Of a stretch of DNA of 10,137 bases, positions 4,251-10,137 are shown one piece after another. This DNA comes from Rhodoferax sp. Its GTDB lineage: Bacteria; Pseudomonadota; Gammaproteobacteria; Burkholderiales; Burkholderiaceae_C. Numbering within the stretch: the first letter of the stretch is position 1; each line of letters begins with the position of its first letter. The stretch is taken from NCBI GenBank assembly GCA_026785765.1, contig JAJAZK010000134.1:1-10137 (forward strand), in the 5' to 3' direction. Below the pieces are notes generated by a model. The model had not been told where the DNA came from. It did no database searches and worked only from the letters and a program-made list of their open reading frames with translations. Both the position numbers and the translations under genes were made by a program.

Positions 4251-6644
4251 TCAGTCGTAATTGCCAAAGCGGCTGGGGCTGGTGGTGGTTTCACGCAGGT
4301 ATTGGTAACGCGGAATATTCTGCTTGAGGGTCTGTAGCGGATTGACACCAAGGCGCGAGAAACCAACAAACTCGAGCTGGAACATGATGCGCCGGTTGGA
4401 CGTCCGGGTGCCGGTCTTCAGCTGGTCCAGCACAATCCGGCCAAGCCAGCAACCAGCGTCGTACTCCAGACCCAATACGGAGTCTACCAATTTGCCTTCG
4501 CGCAGGCTGTAGTTGATCCGCCCGACACTGTACCAGCGACCTTCGCCCTGGCCGCGCCCGGCCCCGAGATCCTCGCCGCGATCACCCCATAAGTCGTTCA
4601 GCGGCCATTGCCAACCGATGTCGAGTTGTTCGCTGGAACCGCGCTGCAACCGGTAAGCCGCGCTGACGACCCGGTAATTGCCTGGGCTGTAACGGCCACC
4701 AACCGTGGAGCGGATCGAGCGTGCTGCGCCCGGGTCGAACTGCACCGTCGAGTCGACCGACCACCGCGGGTCCAGATTGACCGTCGCGCCCAGCAACACA
4801 TCGCTGAAGCCCTTGGACACGGCCGCACCTCCAGGCAAGCTGACACGCTGGTCCTTGAAGCGGATGCGTTGGGCAATTCCAAAGCGCGCCGCTTCGCCGC
4901 CGGTCACCGGGTCCAGCAGGCGCGTGGACAGGCCAACCGTCAACAGGTTGCTGTCCGAGATGCGGTCATTGCCAACAAACGCGTTATCTGAGTAGATCGT
5001 GGCAAAGTTGAAGTCATTCGAGCCTGAGTCGTAATTGGGGATCTGGCTTTGGTCGCGAAAGGGAGTGAGCACATAGAACGCCCGCGGCTCCAGGGTCTGG
5101 CGAAACGCACGACCGAAGTAACTGGCGTCACGCTCGAATACGAGACCGCTGTCCACGCTCAAGGTCGGAAGAAAACGGGTCGCGGACGTGGCGCCGTTGG
5201 CCAGGGCACTGTTGAACTGGTAGTTGCTGGCATGCATTTGCAATTTGGGAACGACGAAGCCGACCGGCGACACCCACGGATGGCTGACTTGCAGCGCTGC
5301 GTAAACCCGCCGCCCATTCGGTTGCAATGTAAGTGTGCGGTCGGACTCGAACTGTGTGCTGTCAGCGTCGACCGAGAAGTCAAAGCCGGCCAGATTCGAG
5401 CGCGCGTAACGCGCCGTGATCTGTGGCAGGCGGTCGTACGGCGGGACAATCGGCGCGGACGTATCCTGCAGCGTCTGCCATTTCAACATCCGCAGGCTGC
5501 CAGACAGGTAGCCGCTGGCCCCGGACAACGAAAGATCGTTCGACAACAGGCGCTGCGTCAGCCACGGGTTGACGCGGCTAAAGTCGCGCCAGTAGTTGTC
5601 GTCGCTGACACGGTTCAGCGACAGGCCGACGGCCAGCTTGCCGATGGCAGCGAGCCCGGTGTCCAGTGACCCTGCGTGCGAATAAGCCAGGCCCCAGCGG
5701 TTGCGGTCGCGCAAGCGGTCCGAAGGCAAGTAGTTGGCCCGCAACTGTCCCGAGTAAGTCGGCTCGAGATAACGAAACTCGCCCGCCAGATCCACGCCGC
5801 GCTTACTCAGCAAGGCCGGGAACAAAGTGGCGTCCCGGTTCGGCGCGATGTTCCAGTAGTACGGCAGGACCAACTCGAGCCCATTGACGTTGTCCAATCC
5901 AAAAGTCGGTGGCAAGAAGCCCGACTTGCGTTTGTCACTCAGCGGAAAGCTAAAGGCCGGGATCGGCAACAACGGCAGGCCCTTGAATGTCAGTACAGCG
6001 GACTCCGCCTGGCCAATCTCCTCTTCATTGTCAATACTGATGCTGGCGGCGCGCACAATCCAGTCTGGCATCCAGGATGGCCCGGGCAAGCGCCGACAGG
6101 TGGTAAAGCTGGCGTTGCGGATCACCGCCCGTTGCTCGTCGATGAAGTCTACCCGCTGCGCTTCGCCATGCCCCTCATTCCTGAGAAACCGGTAGCGCGG
6201 ATTCAGGAAGAAGCCTTCGAAAGACTCCACCTTGAGTTCGAGTTCGGGACCTTCGTACACGTCACCCGCACGGTTCACCATCACGTTGCCGCGGGCCTTC
6301 GCCAGGTCATCGGGCTGGTAGTAATCCAGCCGATCAGCCCGGATCACCATGTCGCCACGGCGCAGCTCGGCGCGCCCCTCGATCACGGAGTCGAGATCGG
6401 TGCGCGATGAGAGCCGTTCACCGGAGATGAAAGTCGGCAGGCTGCTGCGTTGTTGCGCAGGAATCTGCTCGCGCAGTTGCCGGCTGCTCTTGAGCGCTGG
6501 CAGTGCCGTGTCCGAAACAGGCTGTGCGTTCGCTGGCCCCCCCACCGCGAGCATGCCGACCGGCACGCAGGTCCACAGCGCAAGCGCCACAAACCATCCG
6601 GACGGTGCCGCCAGTCGTGTGGAGTCGTGCATTGGTGAGCGCAT
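4251..6644 (-). CDS. lptD: LPS-assembly outer-membrane protein LptD
   Basis: A 797-residue precursor from the ATG at 6644. A TTG at 6653 and an ATG at 6632 are alternative starts. A signal peptide ends near PANA (residue 40). The mature protein begins with an LptA/OstA-like periplasmic domain (about 75-240: VIEGRAELRRGDMVIRADRL, then KARGNVMVNRAGDVYEGPEL), followed by the large LptD beta-barrel with SGFLPPTFG and PYYWNIAPNRDATLFP. It ends NPLQTLKQNIPRYQYL. LptD with LptE inserts lipopolysaccharide into the outer leaflet. The mature chain has only two cysteines, Cys183 (TTCRRLPGP) and Cys732 (DAGCW). They match one of the two inter-domain disulfides known in E. coli. First gene of the minus-strand unit; surA, whose product folds LptD, starts 7 bases after its stop. 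Confidence 0.96.
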   Translation of the reverse strand: MRSPMHDSTRLAAPSGWFVALALWTCVPVGMLAVGGPANAQPVSDTALPALKSSRQLREQIPAQQRSSLPTFISGERLSSRTDLDSVIEGRAELRRGDMVIRADRLDYYQPDDLAKARGNVMVNRAGDVYEGPELELKVESFEGFFLNPRYRFLRNEGHGEAQRVDFIDEQRAVIRNASFTTCRRLPGPSWMPDWIVRAASISIDNEEEIGQAESAVLTFKGLPLLPIPAFSFPLSDKRKSGFLPPTFGLDNVNGLELVLPYYWNIAPNRDATLFPALLSKRGVDLAGEFRYLEPTYSGQLRANYLPSDRLRDRNRWGLAYSHAGSLDTGLAAIGKLAVGLSLNRVSDDNYWRDFSRVNPWLTQRLLSNDLSLSGASGYLSGSLRMLKWQTLQDTSAPIVPPYDRLPQITARYARSNLAGFDFSVDADSTQFESDRTLTLQPNGRRVYAALQVSHPWVSPVGFVVPKLQMHASNYQFNSALANGATSATRFLPTLSVDSGLVFERDASYFGRAFRQTLEPRAFYVLTPFRDQSQIPNYDSGSNDFNFATIYSDNAFVGNDRISDSNLLTVGLSTRLLDPVTGGEAARFGIAQRIRFKDQRVSLPGGAAVSKGFSDVLLGATVNLDPRWSVDSTVQFDPGAARSIRSTVGGRYSPGNYRVVSAAYRLQRGSSEQLDIGWQWPLNDLWGDRGEDLGAGRGQGEGRWYSVGRINYSLREGKLVDSVLGLEYDAGCWLGRIVLDQLKTGTRTSNRRIMFQLEFVGFSRLGVNPLQTLKQNIPRYQYLRETTTSPSRFGNYD

Positions 6645-6719
6645 CAGCGTCAAACAGGTCTCGGGATGGGATAGCGGCGCCTACTCACGCATTGGCCGGG
6701 TTTGTAGAATCGATTATCC
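6645..6719. promoter_or_regulatory. Divergent promoter region between lptD and the amgK-like gene
   Basis: This 75-base gap must carry the start signals for both divergent units. On the plus strand TAGAAT at 6705-6710 is a good -10 candidate, but no clear -35 box lies 16-18 bases upstream. It would place the transcript start at about 6717, just before the ATG at 6720. On the minus strand no convincing -35/-10 or sigma-E-like pair is visible. Confidence 0.4.
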
Positions 6720-7847
6720 ATGAGCCAACCAGTCCAAACCCTGGCAGCCGCATCACCGACCACAGCAGAGATTGGCCCGGGGGCGGTGCATTGGCCCGAC
6801 CCGGCCCGCGCAACAGTTTTCGCGCACTGGTTGGGGGAACTCACGCCACGTTATGGGCTGCTCTGTACTACCTTGCGCACCGCCTCAACGGATGCCAGCT
6901 TTCGCCGCTATTTGCGGCTGAACTGCGCGCAAGGCACGCTGATCATCATGGACGCGCCGCCAGACAAGGAGGATTGCCGGCCGTTCGAGCAGGTCGCAAA
7001 GCTGATGGCGCACGCCGGGCTGCGCGTGCCGCAACTGCTGGAATGGGATCGGGTGCATGGCTTTGTGCTACTGAGCGACCTCGGTCCGCAAACGATGCTG
7101 CAGGGCATGGACCATAACAAGCCAGCCGCGAATCTGGGTCTGTACCTGAAGGCGGTCGACGCCTTGATCCAATGGCAACTGGCGTCCCGCCCCGGTGTCC
7201 TTCCGGCTTACGATGAAGCACTGCTGCGGCGCGAACTGGGACTGTTTGCGCAGTGGTATCTCGGTCGGCACCGCGGCGCCGAGCCAGACGACGCCATGCA
7301 AGGGACGCTGGAACAGGCGTTTGCGACCATCGTTGCAGAGAACCTCACTTGGCCGAGCGTGTATGTGCACCGCGACTTCATGCCGCGCAACCTGATGATG
7401 CCCGAAGGCGTCGACCCTAACGGCCAGGCCGACCCGCGACTGGGTGTGCTGGACTTTCAGGACGCCGTTTACGGCCCCATCACCTACGACATCGCCAGCC
7501 TGATGCGCGACGCGTTCGTGAGTTGGGAAGAGGACTTTGTACTCGACGTCACCATTCGCTACTGGGAACAGGCACGAAGCGCCGGCCTGCCGGTCGGAGA
7601 CGACTTTGGCGCCTTCTACCGCGGCGTCGAGTGGATGGGCCTGCAACGCCACCTCAAGGTAGCCGGAATCTTCGCGCGCCTGACATTGCGCGACGGGAAA
7701 CCGCAGTACCTGGCGGACACACCGCGTTTCATTGCCTACATACGCGCAACTGCCGGCCGCTACCGTGAACTGCGGCCTTTGCTGCGCCTGCTCGACAGCG
7801 TTGAGGGAACGACCGAGGCAAGCGGCTTTGCGTTTGGCCGGGTGTAG
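6720..7847 (+). CDS. amgK: Aminoglycoside-phosphotransferase-fold sugar kinase, likely AmgK (N-acetylmuramate/N-acetylglucosamine kinase)
   Basis: A 375-residue APH-fold kinase. The early motif TASTDASFRRYLRL (residues 54-67) is typical of AmgK. The catalytic loop HRDFMPRN (217-224) supplies the base Asp219 and metal ligand Asn224, and LDFQDA (244-249) carries the metal-binding aspartate. By family, AmgK phosphorylates the anomeric position of MurNAc or GlcNAc in peptidoglycan recycling, feeding MurU to make UDP-MurNAc and bypass fosfomycin-sensitive MurA. Divergence from lptD is the usual position of amgK in beta- and gammaproteobacteria. The usual partner murU is not next to it; rsmE follows after 6 bases. 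The ATG at 6720 lacks a Shine-Dalgarno sequence and the protein is about 30 residues longer than typical AmgK at its N-terminus. A later start such as GTG 6786 (residue 23) is therefore possible. Function is inferred from motifs and position. Confidence 0.82.
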   Translation: MSQPVQTLAAASPTTAEIGPGAVHWPDPARATVFAHWLGELTPRYGLLCTTLRTASTDASFRRYLRLNCAQGTLIIMDAPPDKEDCRPFEQVAKLMAHAGLRVPQLLEWDRVHGFVLLSDLGPQTMLQGMDHNKPAANLGLYLKAVDALIQWQLASRPGVLPAYDEALLRRELGLFAQWYLGRHRGAEPDDAMQGTLEQAFATIVAENLTWPSVYVHRDFMPRNLMMPEGVDPNGQADPRLGVLDFQDAVYGPITYDIASLMRDAFVSWEEDFVLDVTIRYWEQARSAGLPVGDDFGAFYRGVEWMGLQRHLKVAGIFARLTLRDGKPQYLADTPRFIAYIRATAGRYRELRPLLRLLDSVEGTTEASGFAFGRV

Positions 7848-7853
7848 TTCTCT

Positions 7854-8615
7854 ATGTCATCTGTCCCGCGTTTTCACTGTGCGGGCACGCTGGCGGTTGG
7901 CCAGACCGTGTCGCTGGCCCCGGGTGTGGCGCGCCATGTACAGGTTTTGCGCCTGCAGCCGGGCGACGCGATTTGCCTGTTCAATGGCTCCGCAGGCGCC
8001 GCCGCCGGGACGGTTTGCGGCGAGTACGACGCCAGCATCCTCAGCATGGGCCGCCAGGACGTGCAGGTATCGGTCATCGGTCATCGCTCGACCGAACGCG
8101 AGGCCGAGCGCGCAATTCACCTTGTGATTGGCATGCCGGCCAACGAGCGCATGGACTGGCTGGTGGAGAAAGCCACCGAACTCGGCGTCACGTCGATTCA
8201 ACCTCTGATGACTGAACGCAGCGTTGTACGGCTGAGTGAGGAGCGCGCACGCCGCCGGACCGAACACTGGACAGGCATCGCGATTGCAGCCTGTGAACAG
8301 TGCGGGCGCAACCAGGTGCCCGTGGTATGGGCGGCGTCTGGCCTCGCCCAATGGGCCAACACTCTGCCACCCGGTGCGGTCGGCGATGGGCGCTTCGTAC
8401 TGTCATTGCAAACCGGGTCGACGCCGTTGCGTCGGCTGATTGCCGGGCTCGACTTCAAGCCACGCGCAGTCACACTTTTGGTGGGACCTGAAGGTGGCTT
8501 GAGTGCGACTGAAGAGGCAACGGTGATCAGCCTCGGGTTTGCTCCGGTGTCGCTCGGCACCAGGGTGTTGCGCTCTGAAACAGCTGCGCTGGCCGGGCTT
8601 ACACTGCTTGGATGA
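7854..8615 (+). CDS. rsmE: 16S rRNA (uracil1498-N3)-methyltransferase RsmE
   Basis: A 253-residue SPOUT-class methyltransferase that methylates N3 of U1498 in the decoding region of 16S rRNA, using SAM. The N-terminal PUA-like RNA-binding domain includes ARHVQVLRLQPGDAICLFNG (26-45). The SPOUT domain shows EKATELGVTSIQPLMTERSV (105-124), AACEQCGRNQVPVV (145-158), GPEGGLSATEE (211-221) and the knot motif LGTRVLRSETAALAGL (234-249). Length is normal. The start ATG is 6 bases after the upstream stop. The stop codon overlaps the start of the MFS gene (ATGA at 8612-8615), which indicates translational coupling within one operon. Confidence 0.95.
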   Translation: MSSVPRFHCAGTLAVGQTVSLAPGVARHVQVLRLQPGDAICLFNGSAGAAAGTVCGEYDASILSMGRQDVQVSVIGHRSTEREAERAIHLVIGMPANERMDWLVEKATELGVTSIQPLMTERSVVRLSEERARRRTEHWTGIAIAACEQCGRNQVPVVWAASGLAQWANTLPPGAVGDGRFVLSLQTGSTPLRRLIAGLDFKPRAVTLLVGPEGGLSATEEATVISLGFAPVSLGTRVLRSETAALAGLTLLG

Positions 8616-9790
8616 ACCGAAACCTGTATTTGCTGGCAGTCTGCCAAGGTCTGTTCCTAACCAACAACATCATATTCATCGCGATCAACGGCTTGATCGG
8701 GCTGCGGCTGGCACCCCTGGGCTGGATGGCCACATTGCCCGTCATGGGCTACGTCGTGGGCGGCGCATTGAGCACGGCGCTGGTGGCAAAAACTCAAAGT
8801 GCGTGGGGCCGCAAGGCCTCCTTCCAGGCTGGTTTGCTGGTGGCCTTGCTGTCGGCGCTGCTGTGCGCCTACGCGGTGTTCGACAAAAACTTCTGGCTTC
8901 TGGTCGCTGGTACGGTGGTGGCTGGTTACTACAGTGCGAACGGCCAGCTGTACCGCTTCGCCGCCGCCGAGCTGGCGGCGCCGGCCTTTCGCGAAAAGGC
9001 GGTCTCGCTGGTGCTGGCCGGCGGCCTGATTGGTGCGGTGATGGGGCCGAATATTGCCACACGCACCAAAGACCTGCTGCCGGTCCCGTTTGCCGGCGCG
9101 TACCTCGCACTGGCCGTGGTGGCAGTACTGGCCATGGTGCTGGTGGCCATGATGAAGTTCCCGCCGGTGCCGCCGCTTGTTGCCGGTGCATCCACCGGAC
9201 GGCCGCTGGCCGACATCATGCGCCAGCCAATCTTCATTGTGTCCACGCTGGGCGCGGCACTGGGTTATGGCGTGATGAACCTGCTGATGGCCGCGACACC
9301 GTTGGCGATGCAAATTTGCCAACTTCCGTTCTCGGATGCGGCGCTGGTCCTGCAGTGGCATGTGATCGGCATGTTCGCACCGGGATTCTTTACCGGGCAC
9401 CTGATCCGGCGTTTCGGTGCTTTGCCGATCATGGCCGTCGGGGTGCTGCTGAACGGGGCCTGTATTGCCATCGCCTTGTCGGGCGTTGACTTGCAGCAGT
9501 TCCTGCTCGCCCTGTTCCTGCTCGGTGTCGGCTGGAACTTCCTGTTCACAGGGGCAACCACGCTGTCGCTGAAGTCCTACCGGCCGGAAGAAAAGGACCG
9601 GGCGCAGGCGGCCATCAATTTCTGTGTTTTCGGTGTAATGGCGATTACCTCGTTTGCGTCAGGTGCACTGGTCACGACGCAGGGCTGGCATCTGCTCAAT
9701 CTCGGGTCAATCGTGCCAGTCGCACTGACAGGCGCAGCACTCGCCTGGCTGCTGCTGCGCGAGCGTACGCGGCAAAACGCCACGATGTAA
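8612..9790 (+). CDS. Major facilitator superfamily transporter, substrate unknown
   Basis: A 392-residue inner-membrane protein with about 12 hydrophobic segments. A loop resembling MFS motif A (TQSAWGRKASFQAG, 61-74) follows helix 2, and a degenerate equivalent (GHLIRRFGALPIMAVG, 262-277) appears in the second half, as expected from the internal duplication. A central hydrophilic stretch is near 183-203. The segment GVGWNFLFTGATTL (305-318) and the following YRPEEKDRAQAAINF resemble uncharacterised proteobacterial MFS proteins. No substrate-defining motif is recognised. Membership in the amgK-rsmE operon, with a 4-base overlap with rsmE, does not establish a role; export of a recycling intermediate would be speculation. 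A stem-loop at 9791-9824 lies directly after its stop. Confidence 0.88.
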   Translation: MNRNLYLLAVCQGLFLTNNIIFIAINGLIGLRLAPLGWMATLPVMGYVVGGALSTALVAKTQSAWGRKASFQAGLLVALLSALLCAYAVFDKNFWLLVAGTVVAGYYSANGQLYRFAAAELAAPAFREKAVSLVLAGGLIGAVMGPNIATRTKDLLPVPFAGAYLALAVVAVLAMVLVAMMKFPPVPPLVAGASTGRPLADIMRQPIFIVSTLGAALGYGVMNLLMAATPLAMQICQLPFSDAALVLQWHVIGMFAPGFFTGHLIRRFGALPIMAVGVLLNGACIAIALSGVDLQQFLLALFLLGVGWNFLFTGATTLSLKSYRPEEKDRAQAAINFCVFGVMAITSFASGALVTTQGWHLLNLGSIVPVALTGAALAWLLLRERTRQNATM

Positions 9791-9824
9791 CTGCGGTTTC
9801 CGGGCTGGGTCGCTGCAGCCGCAG
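9791..9824 (+). terminator. Possible stem-loop after the MFS gene
   Basis: CTGCGG (9791-9796) can pair with CCGCAG (9819-9824), and within it GGCTG (9803-9807) can pair with CAGCC (9816-9820) in an alternative fold. It follows directly on the TAA stop at 9788-9790. No T-run follows (AATGCCCATTG), so it is at best a weak or Rho-assisted end signal. Confidence 0.25.
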
Positions 9825-9863
9825 AATGCCCATTGCCTGGGGCACAATTTGGTTTTTATCAAC

Positions 9864-9868
9864 GGGAG
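9864..9868 (+). promoter_or_regulatory. Ribosome binding site of the YidB-family gene
   Basis: GGGAG six bases upstream of the ATG at 9875 is a clear Shine-Dalgarno sequence and fixes this start. CACAAT at 9843-9848 could be a -10 box for a separate promoter in the 84-base gap after the MFS gene, but no matching -35 box is evident. Confidence 0.6.
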
Positions 9869-9874
9869 ATCACC

Positions 9875-10137
9875 ATGGGTTTGCTGAACTCCGTCTTCGG
9901 GGCACTATTGGGCGGTAATGGGGCCCAAACGCAGGGCGGCCTGGCTGGCATGATTGGCGCGCTTGCAAACAACCCACAGATGTTGCAAGCCATCACCGGC
10001 ATGTTGGCCAATGACGGCAGCCAGGGCGGACTGGGTGGGCTGATGCAAAAGTTCCAGCAGGCCGGAATGGGAGATGTCATTGCGTCCTGGGTCGGCAGCG
10101 GCGAAAACAAGGCGATTTCGGGTGCTCAGCTCAGCCA
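9875..10137 (+). CDS. YidB-family (DUF937) protein, 3' truncated by window
   Basis: The frame opens at ATG 9875 and stays open to the window edge: 87 complete codons and no stop. The product begins MGLLNSVFGALLGGNGAQ, continues through a Gly/Gln/Met-rich part (GLAGMIGALANNPQMLQAI) and then shows the family core GLGGLMQKFQQAGMGDVIAS followed by WVGSGENKAISGAQLS. This matches YidB-like DUF937 proteins, which are small (about 130 aa), common in proteobacteria and of unknown function. There is no signal peptide or clear membrane helix. It is separated from the MFS gene by 84 bases with its own good ribosome binding site, so it may be transcribed independently. Confidence 0.88.
   Translation, partial: MGLLNSVFGALLGGNGAQTQGGLAGMIGALANNPQMLQAITGMLANDGSQGGLGGLMQKFQQAGMGDVIASWVGSGENKAISGAQLS

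Noticed and set aside
4244..4369. Longer N-terminus of SurA (492 residues)
   Set aside because: It would overlap lptD by more than 110 bases and bury the signal peptide; ATG 4243 gives a direct signal peptide.
5676..6410. 244-codon plus-strand open frame
   Set aside because: Antisense shadow of lptD with no domain signature or ribosome binding site.
7068..7652. 194-codon minus-strand open frame
   Set aside because: Antisense to the amgK-like gene, whose kinase motifs are intact.
8657..9400. 247-codon minus-strand open frame
   Set aside because: Antisense to the MFS transporter; His/Gln/Arg-rich shadow translation.
1..10137. CRISPR array, tRNA/rRNA genes, prophage or transposase genes
   Set aside because: No regularly spaced direct repeats, no tRNA-like T-arm (GGTTCGAATCC), no rRNA segments and no recombinase or transposase motifs were seen on either strand.

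Overview
The window reads as a chromosomal segment of a Gram-negative proteobacterium, most likely a betaproteobacterium (Burkholderiales-like). The basis is a GC-rich sequence, an lptD-surA-rsmA cluster divergent from an amgK-type sugar kinase, a malic enzyme fused to a phosphotransacetylase-like domain, and a YidB-family protein. This placement rests on gene content and order only. No rRNA or tRNA gene is present.

Layout. (1) 1-582, plus strand: 3' end of an NADP-malic enzyme (MaeB type). (2) 583-1583, plus strand: a secreted guanyl-specific ribonuclease (RNase Sa/T1 type) followed by a barstar-like inhibitor, a toxin/immunity style pair. (3) 1584-2104: about 520 bases without a convincing gene. 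It contains an 11-bp inverted repeat, a doubtful small ORF, and a highly structured element (1789-2044) bounded by 22-nt inverted arms and followed by a strong plus-strand intrinsic terminator (2080-2104). This looks like an unassigned structured RNA and is the most interesting part of the window. (4) 2104-6644, minus strand: lptD, surA and rsmA, transcribed in that order. They cover outer-membrane LPS insertion, outer-membrane protein chaperoning and 16S rRNA dimethylation. (5) 6645-6719: short divergent promoter region. (6) 6720-9790, plus strand: tightly packed amgK-like kinase, rsmE and an MFS transporter. (7) 9875 to the window end: 5' part of a YidB (DUF937) gene.

Functional themes. The two divergent blocks both concern the envelope (LptD, SurA, AmgK) and 16S rRNA modification (RsmA, RsmE). 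The left part holds central metabolism (MaeB) plus the ribonuclease/inhibitor pair. Most of the window is conserved housekeeping. The candidate novelty is the structured region between the barstar gene and rsmA. Its terminator and all three of its non-Watson-Crick pairs point to a plus-strand transcript, and two long helices in it compete for the same 5' segment.
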